Positions 52,932 to 62,226 of a stretch of DNA of 64,000 nucleotides are shown one piece after another. The stretch is from the NCBI RefSeq assembly GCF_014982785.1, contig NZ_JADCKB010000003.1, positions 1-64,000 of the forward strand. Reading direction: 5' to 3'. This stretch comes from Ructibacterium gallinarum (GTDB lineage Bacteria > Bacillota > Clostridia > Monoglobales > Monoglobaceae). Each line of letters opens with the position of its first letter. Within the stretch, counting starts at the first letter, position 1. Position numbers and translations under genes: made by a program. Below the pieces are notes generated by a model. That model made no database searches, was not told where the DNA came from, and saw nothing but the letters and a program-made list of their open reading frames with translations.

Positions 52932-55900
52932 TTATTTATGCTCTCCGCTCAGAGTATGAATCCTTTTCCAGAAAAGCAAAACGAAAACAACCGCTGTCAC
53001 CACCATTAAAAATATGCCTGCCCAATACAAAGCAGTGTGTCCTTGGTGTAAAACAGAAAATTCCCGTTCGTCATTTAATTCAAAAATCAAATAATTTCCA
53101 TCCCGTTCACACGGAATCAACACTTTTTCTCCGTCCCGTATAATTCCAATCATATTTCCCTTGCCAGATTCATCCCGAATATGTACACAAATTTTTCCGT
53201 TATATTCCGGAATAATTTCAAAGGAATAGGACGCAATATTTTTATATCGATATCCGAAATGCGCAATATTTTCGATCTGCGTTGCTGTAAGCTTTGCATC
53301 CTCAGTAAAATTTCCTTCTACCAACATCAAAGGCGGATCTTCATCGGTAGCAATGGTTGTAGTTGCATCATGATATAAAGCATGAAAATCTGTATTGCGT
53401 ATAATAGGCTGAAAAACATCTTGATCCCAACGGGGATAATATCCATCTCTCCATTCTGGTTCAGGAATCATTTCCTCACTTAAAACTGTGCCATAATCTA
53501 CTGTATACGCCGCAAGCTGCTGATCGTCCTGATAAAAAACAACGCGAAAGTGGAACAGCGCCATTTCTGCAGACTTTCCCCGCAAAAGTTCACTGTTGTG
53601 ACCATTCTGTGCTTCTGCAAGCGTCCGTATCTGAGGAAGATATAAGTCTCCGCTTCCCATAAACCAATCCTGATCCGAAAATCCAGAATAGGAAGGCGGC
53701 AAAACGTCCGTTCCAGCCATATCCCATGGAGCAACCGCAACGGCTACGTTTTCATAATCTGCTCCGTCCACGCCAGACAAGCCTTCCTGAATAAAGTAAT
53801 TGGTTTGTACCTCACCAGATATCATTCCTGCAATAGCACCATTATACTCAATTCCCTCCTCGTACCGAGGCAAACTATAACAGAACGAAATATTCTTCCC
53901 CCGGCCGGCAATACCCCCTACGTATTTCTTGCCTTTTAAATCGGCAATAGAAATACAGCGGCTGATCGTCCCCTCTGAACGGCCGACGATTCCACCAGCA
54001 TATTCTCCATCCTGCGCGGTGATATCACCCGAACCAATTGATTCATAAATCCAGCCAAGCTCCGCATTTCCAACAACAGCTCCAACATATCCATCTCGTG
54101 CAGAAACATTTTGCTCGGCAATGCATTGCCGTATGGTTGCTTTTACATATCCCTTTAAATCAATGGTGTTGCTAGCCGTAAGATTCAAGTTTTCGCCTTC
54201 TTTTACATCAGACTCAACACCCACATTTCCTGCTATACCGCCTGCTGCACTGCTTCCTTCAATCTCTCCACTATTAAAGCATTGATCAATGACAGCCATA
54301 TCCACCCATTCACCAGCCACGCTTCGGTATAGAGGAGCCTCCACTGTAACAATCTTTTTTTCTTCGGCAGCATAAACAGACATTCCCATTTTATTAAAGA
54401 TTTTCCCAATGATAGACGGGGGATTTTTAGGCAGTTTATTTTGAATTTTTTCAATCAATTTTTCCGTTTTTTTTCGTATTTCCTCTATTTTATCCTGCAG
54501 TTCTTCTACTGTTTCTATCAAATCCGAAACAGCCTGATCCACTCTTTCCAACGGGCGCGTAACTGCATCCGAAATATCACCCGCGCTGATTCGTAAAGCA
54601 TGCAGCATACGCTGAAGTTCTGTCTGCGTTTTTTCGAGGTCTTCCTGAAATGGTTTCAGGTAATCTGTTTCCAATCGCTCCAAATCCTCTATTCTAGATT
54701 GCAGCTCATCAATTGTTTTTTGAGCATCAGTACGACCGTCCTCTACTGCATCCGACAAACTTCCCGCCAAATTATCGATTTCTTCAGCCGTCTTTCCAAT
54801 TTCTCCAGCGGCAGTTTCCGCCCCTTCCAGCATACGATCCAGTTCTGCGACAGAATCTTGAAAAGTTTCCAGCGTGCCGCTAACAGAATCAAGGCCTTCG
54901 CCGCCTGCGCGATCAACAAGATAAGTTATGGCTTCCATCATTGCACTAAGATCACCGCGCAGCTGACTGATTTCCTCACCGCTGCTTAAGCCAGAAACAG
55001 CATCTGCAATATTTCCCGCAGCCGAATGAACTTCATTCAAAACACCAGTCACCTGATCTGTCACCTTATCTGCATCCCCTACCAAAGTATCCGCATACGT
55101 TTGCGCATGCTCTTTGGTATCCTGAATATTCGCTTCAATTGAATCCACGCCAGTCTGGACAAAATCACGAACGCCCTCTGCTGACAAATCAATATCGGTG
55201 TAAGGCTCAAAACGTCCCGTAATTCCTCCGGTATTTTTGCGTCCTTTTATCTCCCCCAAATTATTACATGCAGAAATCCTTCCTTTTTGTTTTCCTGCAA
55301 TGCCTCCAGTATTATCTCCAATGTTGAAACAGCCAACCGCTGCTTCATTCACACATCCCCGGATAACACCCAAATTTTCTCCTGCAATCCCACCAGTATC
55401 CACTGCCGATGCATCGGCTTCCTGATTGACAATTCCGGCATTTTTGCTGCTTTCAATTCGCCCCTGATTACTCCCAGCAATTCCGCCAGTCGTCTCATAT
55501 CCAGAAACAGCTGCCGTATTCATGCAATAATCGATGACTCCGCTCTCTCGGTTTTCTCCTGCAATGCCTCCCGTCTTTATTTCTCCTGCAATTGTTCCCG
55601 AGAAACTACAGTTTTGAATCACCCCATAATTGCTTCCGACAATTCCTCCCGTAATTTTTATCCGTTCCTGATCGTCATTAAATTTTAAACCAAAGGTTTT
55701 CGCTAAATTTGCGGCCATATCCTTTGCACTGGTCACTTTGCTTTTTGGACTATTTACCGTAATTTCTCCGGATAGATTCAGATTCTTTAACACAGCGTCT
55801 TCTGATGTCCGAACAATAAAGCCCTGTTCAGCCCCGGTAAATTCCTGTTTAAAATGAAAGATACGATACCCATTTCCCTCAAATGTCCCGCAAAAAACTG

Positions 55901-56120
55901 GGATTGGCTTAAAAGAATTACCTTGAAAATCAATGTCATTCAGTAAAACAACTTGTTTATTCTTGGAATATGCATCATAAACACAATTTTCTGCCAAATA
56001 ATTTAAATCTTCGACCGTACGAATCGGTACAGTTTCTCCTTCTGCCTCTACAGAAATGACCGGAAAAATTTCCATAAAGAACAAACATGCCGCTATCGCT
56101 GACATAATACGCCGCATCAT
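52932..56120 (-). CDS. Very large secreted, membrane-anchored GLUG-repeat and coiled-coil protein
   Basis: 1062 residues. Signal peptide (1-26). GLUG-type repeats (GGIAGENLGVI and variants) run from about 155 to 320, and again from about 690 to 830. Between them lies a long amphipathic helical block (about 325-620), rich in D, E, Q and I, with heptad spacing like YhgE/Pip-family proteins. A beta-rich region follows, then one membrane helix near the C terminus (about 1030-1052) and a short basic tail. So it is exposed outside, anchored at the C end. Its start overlaps the MMPL stop as ATGA, with GGAGAGG before, so the two should work together. Binding target unknown. Confidence 0.75.
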   Translation of the reverse strand: MMRRIMSAIAACLFFMEIFPVISVEAEGETVPIRTVEDLNYLAENCVYDAYSKNKQVVLLNDIDFQGNSFKPIPVFCGTFEGNGYRIFHFKQEFTGAEQGFIVRTSEDAVLKNLNLSGEITVNSPKSKVTSAKDMAANLAKTFGLKFNDDQERIKITGGIVGSNYGVIQNCSFSGTIAGEIKTGGIAGENRESGVIDYCMNTAAVSGYETTGGIAGSNQGRIESSKNAGIVNQEADASAVDTGGIAGENLGVIRGCVNEAAVGCFNIGDNTGGIAGKQKGRISACNNLGEIKGRKNTGGITGRFEPYTDIDLSAEGVRDFVQTGVDSIEANIQDTKEHAQTYADTLVGDADKVTDQVTGVLNEVHSAAGNIADAVSGLSSGEEISQLRGDLSAMMEAITYLVDRAGGEGLDSVSGTLETFQDSVAELDRMLEGAETAAGEIGKTAEEIDNLAGSLSDAVEDGRTDAQKTIDELQSRIEDLERLETDYLKPFQEDLEKTQTELQRMLHALRISAGDISDAVTRPLERVDQAVSDLIETVEELQDKIEEIRKKTEKLIEKIQNKLPKNPPSIIGKIFNKMGMSVYAAEEKKIVTVEAPLYRSVAGEWVDMAVIDQCFNSGEIEGSSAAGGIAGNVGVESDVKEGENLNLTASNTIDLKGYVKATIRQCIAEQNVSARDGYVGAVVGNAELGWIYESIGSGDITAQDGEYAGGIVGRSEGTISRCISIADLKGKKYVGGIAGRGKNISFCYSLPRYEEGIEYNGAIAGMISGEVQTNYFIQEGLSGVDGADYENVAVAVAPWDMAGTDVLPPSYSGFSDQDWFMGSGDLYLPQIRTLAEAQNGHNSELLRGKSAEMALFHFRVVFYQDDQQLAAYTVDYGTVLSEEMIPEPEWRDGYYPRWDQDVFQPIIRNTDFHALYHDATTTIATDEDPPLMLVEGNFTEDAKLTATQIENIAHFGYRYKNIASYSFEIIPEYNGKICVHIRDESGKGNMIGIIRDGEKVLIPCERDGNYLIFELNDEREFSVLHQGHTALYWAGIFLMVVTAVVFVLLFWKRIHTLSGEHK

Positions 56121-58588
56121 GATTTAACCTCTCCTTTCCCGGTCTTTAAAACTTCATGCTGGCCATCAGGCAATTTCGGCGAAGTTTGTATTTTCGCTCC
56201 CGAATCCACCCGCGCATGAATCTCTCCTCGAATCATTCCATGGACTGATCCGTCCACATAACCATTAATGTACCCATGTACCCTGCCGTTCACATACATG
56301 ATACCACTTTCATCTGCCCGCGATGGTTTATCCTTCATTCGGGCAAAGGCCCCTTTTTCTATCAACTTATCACATAAAACCATCAACTGCGGCAATACCA
56401 GCATAACCAATATAATTGAAATGAGTGTTCCCCTTCCCAGACACAGTCCCAACGAACCGATCGTAGGATCTGAAGACTTAAATCCGATCAGAAATCCCGC
56501 TACCGTCATAATGCTCCCGGAGGTAAAAACTGTTGGAAACGCTTCATTTAATGCCTGCACTGCCGCTTTCTGCGGGTCCATTGTCTTTTTTAGTTCAAGA
56601 TACCGATTGGCAAAAACAATTGCATAATCTATAGTTGCCCCCATCTGAATAGAACTCACAACCAAATATCCGAGAAAATACAATTTTGTTCCAGTCAAAT
56701 ACGGAAAAGAAAAATTCATCCAAATACTGCCTTGAATCGTCAGGACAAGAATAAAAGGCACCACAGATGACTGAAATGTAAATAACAATATCACGATGAC
56801 TGCCAGCAATGTCAGTAAATTGATTTTATTATTATCCCCAGTAAACGAGCCTTTAAGATCCTGGCTGCTGATGGTATTACTTGCCAGGATAGGATTGCTA
56901 TAATACCGTTTTGCCTCTTTTCGTATCTCTTCCATCAATTGCACATTTTCTTCGCTTTCAATATCTCCTGAATATGTAAAAATCAGACGCGCATAATTTT
57001 CTCCTTCTAGCTGCGCCCTGGCATCAGAGAGCGTGTCATAAAGGTTATTGACTGTCTCTGTCATATCCGGCTCCAAAGAGATGACTCCCAGGTCCATCTG
57101 CTCATGTACAAATAAAAATAACTCTAAAATACGTACTCGATATTCATCCACATTTTGAAAAATTGCCTGGTATTGCTCATGAGAAGCACCGTATGCCTGA
57201 AACAATAAACGACTGACTTCGATATCTATGCCTGTTAATTCCGCAAATTGCCGTGGCGTGATTGCATCCGTTAATCCATAGCTATCATTAATCTTAGTAT
57301 TTGCTAGTCCCTGCGCTGAAGTCACTCCGCTTTTCTGTCCAACAACCTCCAAAACCTTTGCTTCCTTTTCGTATTCTCCTTTTGGAACAATGAGTGCAAG
57401 CGTATTATCCGTATCAAATGTTTCCTGTATTTTCTGCTGAGCCAAACTGTCCTCATTCCGCTTGCGCGCCTGAATAGAATTGGTATCAAACGCATAATCA
57501 CACTGCGAAGAAAAATAAATACAGGCCGCCGTAATTACGGCAAAAATTACAGGAATCACATAACGAGCCCGAAGCATCCATCTGCCGAACCAATCAATAT
57601 TAGGCACAAAAGAGCGATGAGATGTTTTATCAATCCACTTTGAAAACATCAACAAAAGTCCTGGCATAAGGAGAAAAACAGTCAGCAAACTGCACAGAAT
57701 TCCTTTGCAAAGCACCAACCCCATATCCATTCCAATCTTAAGCTGCATGACCATCAGTGCCGCCAATCCTGCAATGGTGGTCAAACTACTGGAGCTGATT
57801 TCAATAATTGCCTTGGATAGCGCCGCAACAATGGCATCATATGCACTTTTCCCCTCTTTTTCCTCTGCAAATCGATGGGATAAAATAATTGCATAATCAA
57901 TGGCCAGCGCAAGCTGCAAAACAACAGCAATGGAATTGGTAATATAAGAGATTTCACCAAAGATTACATTTGTTCCCATATTTAAGACAGCAGAAACACC
58001 AAACACAATCAAAAATACTGGCACTTCCATGAAAGACTGTGAGGTAAACAAAAGAACAGCAATGATAACTATCATGGCGTACACCAGAATCATATTCATT
58101 TCCTGTGCTATCCGTCGGGTGCTGTCATCAATGGTCGCAGAATAAATATAGCAATCATAATCTGAAACCATCTCGCGTATACGATCCAGAATTTCCAATT
58201 TTTCCTCGTTATCATCCATGGTGTCCAGTGTAATCTCGAGGAGCGCAGAGGATTTTCGAAAATAATCAGAATTTGTCTCAAAGATCACCGATTTAATTCC
58301 TTCTACCTGCCGCAACCGCTCTGCTATCTGCCCCGCAATTTCCGCAGTCGTATTGGTAATCATCAGCTTAGCGGTATCATAGGTTACAAACTCCTGTTTC
58401 ATAATCTCTATGCTTTGCCGTGTTTCTGTATCCGTCGGCAGATAAGAAGTAATATCATTGTTCACGCGAACTTTTGGAATCGATAAGACACTGAAAAACA
58501 ATGCCAGTGCAAATACGATATAAACCGCCTTCCGTTTGTCTACAATGAATGTTGCAGCTCGTTCCATCATATTGTTTTCCCGCTTCAC
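56117..58588 (-). CDS. MMPL-family RND exporter
   Basis: 823 residues with two six-helix RND halves, each with an extracellular loop domain. Signature stretches: the inner VVLQLALAIDYAIILSHRF and SIQMGATIDYAIVFANRY, each with the Asp-Tyr pair used for proton coupling. MMPL proteins export lipids, siderophores or drugs; the substrate here is unknown. The last 70 residues are unusual: a run of short units with Gly at regular spacing (GRVHG, GYVDG, GSVHG, GEIHA). Starts with GTG at 58588, GGAGGT eight bases upstream. Confidence 0.88.
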   Translation of the reverse strand: MKRENNMMERAATFIVDKRKAVYIVFALALFFSVLSIPKVRVNNDITSYLPTDTETRQSIEIMKQEFVTYDTAKLMITNTTAEIAGQIAERLRQVEGIKSVIFETNSDYFRKSSALLEITLDTMDDNEEKLEILDRIREMVSDYDCYIYSATIDDSTRRIAQEMNMILVYAMIVIIAVLLFTSQSFMEVPVFLIVFGVSAVLNMGTNVIFGEISYITNSIAVVLQLALAIDYAIILSHRFAEEKEGKSAYDAIVAALSKAIIEISSSSLTTIAGLAALMVMQLKIGMDMGLVLCKGILCSLLTVFLLMPGLLLMFSKWIDKTSHRSFVPNIDWFGRWMLRARYVIPVIFAVITAACIYFSSQCDYAFDTNSIQARKRNEDSLAQQKIQETFDTDNTLALIVPKGEYEKEAKVLEVVGQKSGVTSAQGLANTKINDSYGLTDAITPRQFAELTGIDIEVSRLLFQAYGASHEQYQAIFQNVDEYRVRILELFLFVHEQMDLGVISLEPDMTETVNNLYDTLSDARAQLEGENYARLIFTYSGDIESEENVQLMEEIRKEAKRYYSNPILASNTISSQDLKGSFTGDNNKINLLTLLAVIVILLFTFQSSVVPFILVLTIQGSIWMNFSFPYLTGTKLYFLGYLVVSSIQMGATIDYAIVFANRYLELKKTMDPQKAAVQALNEAFPTVFTSGSIMTVAGFLIGFKSSDPTIGSLGLCLGRGTLISIILVMLVLPQLMVLCDKLIEKGAFARMKDKPSRADESGIMYVNGRVHGYINGYVDGSVHGMIRGEIHARVDSGAKIQTSPKLPDGQHEVLKTGKGEVKS

Positions 58589-58646
58589 ATACGTACACCT
58601 CCGGCAGCTGTAAGATAATAGACAAGTGTTTTATATCATATAATGG

Positions 58647-58675
58647 AGTATACGCTAGAATAGTAAAGAATACAA
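58647..58675 (-). promoter_or_regulatory. Promoter of the MMPL-GLUG operon
   Basis: TTGTAT (58670-58675), 17 bases, TATACT (58647-58652). Next to the -10, TTATAT-C-ATATAA (58631-58643) is a 13-base inverted repeat that could be bound by the TetR-type regulator. Confidence 0.6.
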
Positions 58676-58749
58676 CCGTCAGTTTTAATATAGAGTATAG
58701 ATATCAGACAATATATAAAAACTGTCCTTATGTATAGTTAAAAATACAC

Positions 58750-58778
58750 TTGACGAAATGAAAAAAATAGAGTATGGT
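58750..58778 (+). promoter_or_regulatory. Promoter of the TetR-family gene
   Basis: TTGACG (58750-58755), 17 bases, TATGGT (58773-58778). Divergent from the MMPL promoter, about 75 bases away. Confidence 0.6.
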
Positions 58779-58806
58779 AAGAGAAAGAAACAGAGGAGGC
58801 AAAGTT

Positions 58807-59403
58807 ATGTTGGAGAAAAAAGAAGATCTCAGAATCCGGCGCACCCATAAACTGCTTTCTGACGCATTGCTGACATTGATGAATCAAAAACCCTTTGATA
58901 AAATTACTGTCCGGGATATCTGTGACACCGCAATGATACATCGGTCTACTTTTTATACACATTTTACAGATAAATATGCTCTGCTCCAATACTGCCTCGG
59001 TGAATTTAAAACCGTATTTGACGAGACCGATTTAACAGAAAACAGTATCAACGGATACCGCCAGTATTATCTGAGTGTAGCAAGCTCTATAGCAGCGGAA
59101 ATACAAAACAACAAATCGGTATATCAAACAATTATCAAAAAAAATCAAGAAGAATCTGTAATGCAGAATTTTCAAAATGAGCTGGAACGGCTTATTTTAG
59201 AAAAGCTGGAAAAATGCCAGGATACCCTGGAATTCCCAGTACCAACAGAATTTTTATCCACTTTTTATGCTGGCGCATGTATGAGCGTCCTTGTGAAATG
59301 GCTAAAAGGAGAAGCCTCTTATACCATGGACAATTTACTAAAATTTCTTGAACTGATGATATATCAGCCGATTGCCATTGAAAAAAAGCCTCAAAATATC
59401 TGA
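58807..59403 (+). CDS. TetR-family transcriptional regulator
   Basis: 198 residues. N-terminal helix-turn-helix in KITVRDICDTAMIHRSTFYTHF (about 32-54); the rest is a helical ligand/dimer domain of the DhaS-like TetR subgroup. The start at 58807 has GAGGAGG upstream; the frame to 58774 overlaps the promoter. Divergent position implies it controls the MMPL-GLUG operon and itself. Its ligand is unknown and may be the exported compound. Confidence 0.88.
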   Translation: MLEKKEDLRIRRTHKLLSDALLTLMNQKPFDKITVRDICDTAMIHRSTFYTHFTDKYALLQYCLGEFKTVFDETDLTENSINGYRQYYLSVASSIAAEIQNNKSVYQTIIKKNQEESVMQNFQNELERLILEKLEKCQDTLEFPVPTEFLSTFYAGACMSVLVKWLKGEASYTMDNLLKFLELMIYQPIAIEKKPQNI

Positions 59404-59427
59404 GGTAATTTAATTTTAAAAACACCA

Positions 59428-59466
59428 AAAACCGTGATGCTTCCTTAAGGAAACATCACGGTTTTT
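59428..59466. terminator. Bidirectional terminator between the TetR gene and ytfJ
   Basis: A long stem with paired outer (ACCGTGATG with CATCACGGT) and inner (TTCC with GGAA) parts, flanked by A-run and T-run, between convergent genes. Confidence 0.85.
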
Positions 59467-59503
59467 GCTAAAAAAATTCTTTCCTATCTTCAACATTCAC
59501 ATT

Positions 59504-59965
59504 TCAAGCATCCGGATTTTGCGCAGAAAAGTCTTCTTCATCCAAATCTTCAGGCGTAACCTCTACCTTTTTCTCCTTATGAAAAAGTTCTGTTACGCGA
59601 TCAATGGCCTCCGGTGCCAAGTCCATCAGCCGATCATAAATGCTATTCTGCGGCGTAACAGAAATCATACGGATCTTGCCATTACCAACTACCAAAAAGG
59701 CTTCCGGAGTCAACGAAATTCCTCCGCCAGTAGCACCGCCAAACATATTTTTCGGTTCTTCACCAGAAACTTTTCCAGCACGATATTTTTCAAATTCAGA
59801 ACCTCCTACGCCAAATCCAAGCGCAACTTTCGAAATTGGAATGATCACCGTTCCATCCGGTGTAGTAATCGCATCGCCCACAATGGTATTAACATCGATC
59901 ATTTCTTTTAATCCCTGCAACGCTGTATACATGATGCCCTCAATCGGATGTTTGTTTTCAGCCAT
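59504..59965 (-). CDS. ytfJ: GerW/YtfJ-family sporulation protein
   Basis: 153 residues. The core VGDAITTPDGTVIIPISKVALGFGVGG and the glycine-rich SLTPEAFLVVGNGKIRMI are characteristic. YtfJ is made in the forespore in Bacillus and is needed for proper germination. It overlaps the DUF2953 gene by eight bases; scpA-scpB-DUF2953-ytfJ is the conserved clostridial order. Confidence 0.92.
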   Translation of the reverse strand: MAENKHPIEGIMYTALQGLKEMIDVNTIVGDAITTPDGTVIIPISKVALGFGVGGSEFEKYRAGKVSGEEPKNMFGGATGGGISLTPEAFLVVGNGKIRMISVTPQNSIYDRLMDLAPEAIDRVTELFHKEKKVEVTPEDLDEEDFSAQNPDA

Positions 59966-60698
59966 ATTTTACACTCTCCTTACTAAAATGTTTATAGCAA
60001 TAAGTAACTGCCAGTCTTAACGCTTGTTTTATCACAGCGTTTATAATATGTGCCGGCCTTACTTTAATTATACTCTTCGCTTCTAATGCAAAACATTTTT
60101 GATTAAAATCCGGTGTAATCTGCATATCGGGATAAGCGATATGAAAATACCTGCAAAGCATTGGATAAAGCATTCCTATCATTCCCCATGCAGTACCGAA
60201 AGCCATGCCGGTATGCGCAGGGTTGCCCGTACCGAACACAAGCCGTATTACCGTCTTTGGAATTTCTATCTTATACCGAAGATCTTTGAAAATGCCTCCC
60301 AGGACATCTCGGAACTGACTCCAAAGCTCCTGATATTCTGTAAAAACTTCTTCAAGCCCTCCTGGCTGATACCCACCTTTTTCTGGATTGTAAATTCTTT
60401 TTTTATCTTCTTGTAATTTTTGCACCCATTTTGGTTTTTTTTCTTGGGAAGCGCCTTGCTTTTCCGTCGTGCGTTTTGTTTGCTTGACTCCGGATACCGC
60501 TTCAGGCATTTGATTTTTTTCCTTTGTGGCAAACTTGTAGCAAAACACTTTCTTTTTAAAACGCAAAACGCGCACATATATTGTCAATGTGTTTTGAGTG
60601 TAATGCAGACGAATTTCCCACAAAAGCCAAGTTGTAATACCAACCACAAGTAATATGGCTGCCAACAATCCCAGCAAAATCCATACAATCATCTGCAT
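59958..60698 (-). CDS. DUF2953 protein (YtfI-like)
   Basis: 246 residues: one N-terminal membrane helix (about 3-27), a basic low-complexity middle (about 60-105), and a C-terminal part with FGTGNPAHTGMAFGTAWGM and MQITPDFNQKCFALEAK that defines DUF2953. Function unknown; genes of this family sit beside ytfJ in spore formers. AGGGGAG precedes the ATG; 60692 is a second possible start. Confidence 0.82.
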   Translation of the reverse strand: MQMIVWILLGLLAAILLVVGITTWLLWEIRLHYTQNTLTIYVRVLRFKKKVFCYKFATKEKNQMPEAVSGVKQTKRTTEKQGASQEKKPKWVQKLQEDKKRIYNPEKGGYQPGGLEEVFTEYQELWSQFRDVLGGIFKDLRYKIEIPKTVIRLVFGTGNPAHTGMAFGTAWGMIGMLYPMLCRYFHIAYPDMQITPDFNQKCFALEAKSIIKVRPAHIINAVIKQALRLAVTYCYKHFSKESVKYG

Positions 60699-60707
60699 AT
60701 CTCCCCT

Positions 60708-61367
60708 TTATTCCGGAGCCTGTATTTCCTCTTTTTCTACTTTTTCTTTCTGTTCTATTTTCCCCTGTGTTTCCTCTGTTTCGCCTACTGCAGCAAATTC
60801 CATCTGACGGGGGGCAAGTTCCATTTCCAGTTGTTCTCCCTCTTCTTCCGAGCCGCCAAACGATTCAAAATCCGGCAAGTCAGACAAAGATGCGATTCCA
60901 AAACACCGCAAAAATTCCTGAGTGGTACCAAAAAGGATGGGGCGTCCAGGTGCATCCAAACGGCCTACTTCTTCCACCAAATTCCGTTCCACCAAGCGGT
61001 TGACAATATAATCGCAGTTCACACCACGAATATGTTCTATCGTACTTTTAGTCACAGGCTGTTTATAAGCAACAACTGCAAGCACTTCCATTGCCGCATT
61101 GGATAGGCTTTGTTTCCGCCGGGGCTCTGCCAGCATCGCCACATAATCATGGTATTCCCCACGTGTGCACATTTGATACGCATCTTCCAGCTGAATAATA
61201 TGAATTCCGCGGCGCTCATAATTGTATTCATCCATCATCTTTTTCAAAATTTCACGAAGCGACCGCTTGTCCACATCCACAATGTCCGCAAGCTTTTCAA
61301 TTTGCACAGCATCACCGGCCGCAAAAAGAACACTTTCCAGTACGGCTTGTATCTCTCTAATTTCCAT
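60708..61367 (-). CDS. scpB: Segregation and condensation protein B
   Basis: 219 residues; pairs with ScpA and SMC in the condensin complex. Two winged-helix domains, with MEVLAVVAYKQPVTKSTIE and GRPILFGTTQEFLRCFGI as markers; the acidic tail after about 170 is poorly conserved and rather long. GAGGAAA precedes the ATG, 10 bases after scpA. Confidence 0.94.
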   Translation of the reverse strand: MEIREIQAVLESVLFAAGDAVQIEKLADIVDVDKRSLREILKKMMDEYNYERRGIHIIQLEDAYQMCTRGEYHDYVAMLAEPRRKQSLSNAAMEVLAVVAYKQPVTKSTIEHIRGVNCDYIVNRLVERNLVEEVGRLDAPGRPILFGTTQEFLRCFGIASLSDLPDFESFGGSEEEGEQLEMELAPRQMEFAAVGETEETQGKIEQKEKVEKEEIQAPE

Positions 61368-61377
61368 TGTTTTTTCC

Positions 61378-62148
61378 TCAATCTGCTATATTGGTAAAAT
61401 CCATTTCTTCACCAGTATCATTAGGAACAATCTTCGGATTAGCAAAGTTTTTCTCATCGCCATATTCCACACGAATTTTTTTCATTTTAATAAGTTCAAG
61501 CACCGCTAAAAACGATGCCACTGCCTCCGGTCGGGAATGGATTCCGCGAAACAGATCTCGAAACATCATTTTGCCTCTTGAAAGCAATCGTTTCCAGATT
61601 CCGCGTACCTTCACACGCACCGAAACCTTTTCATGTCCCACAATACCTGCAAAAGAATGTCGCGGCGGCGGCTGTTTTCTCTCCATCTTTTGGTAAGCCC
61701 GCTTATACGCCGCCACAAGATTTTCTCCCGTCATACTGGTATAATTCCAATCGGCAGGTGGACGTTCCAATGCATCTGGGGCTTTAAAAAACATTGACGC
61801 ACCAATCCATTGTCGAGGGCAAAAAAACGCTGCAGCCTCTTTTACTTTGTGATATTCCACCAGCCGACGCACCAATTCTTCACGGGGATCTCCCTCTTCT
61901 TCGTTTTCCGCTTCTGGTTTCGGAAGAAGCATTTTTGATTTAATCTGAAGTAATGTTGCTGCCAAAACCAAAAACTCGCTGGATACTTCAAGATCCATTT
62001 CTTGCATTTCCTGCATTACCGCCAGATACTGATCCAAAATTACCGAGATCGGGATGTCATAAATGCTCACCTTGTTTTTACGAATCAAAGTGAGCAGCAA
62101 GTCCAGTGGTCCTTCAAAATGCTCCAGTTTAAATTGCAGCTGATCCAT
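61378..62148 (-). CDS. scpA: Segregation and condensation protein A
   Basis: 256 residues, the kleisin bridging SMC heads. FEGPLDLLLTLIRKNKVSIYDIPI at the N terminus binds the SMC neck; SEFLVLAATLLQIKSKMLLPK follows; the C-terminal winged helix (near residues 190-240) binds the SMC cap. GGAG lies before the ATG. Confidence 0.95.
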   Translation of the reverse strand: MDQLQFKLEHFEGPLDLLLTLIRKNKVSIYDIPISVILDQYLAVMQEMQEMDLEVSSEFLVLAATLLQIKSKMLLPKPEAENEEEGDPREELVRRLVEYHKVKEAAAFFCPRQWIGASMFFKAPDALERPPADWNYTSMTGENLVAAYKRAYQKMERKQPPPRHSFAGIVGHEKVSVRVKVRGIWKRLLSRGKMMFRDLFRGIHSRPEAVASFLAVLELIKMKKIRVEYGDEKNFANPKIVPNDTGEEMDFTNIAD

Positions 62149-62226
62149 ATGCTTCTCCGTTTCGCCTCCTGCTTCGGCATCCTTTTGCCTTCATCTGCAG
62201 GGAAAATAATAAAAGTACCTTATGCT

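Noticed and set aside
53900-55700. Repeated DNA in the large GLUG gene taken as a possible CRISPR or tandem-repeat array
   Set aside because: The repeats are in the protein (Gly-Gly-Ile-Ala-Gly units) with diverged DNA and no constant spacing.
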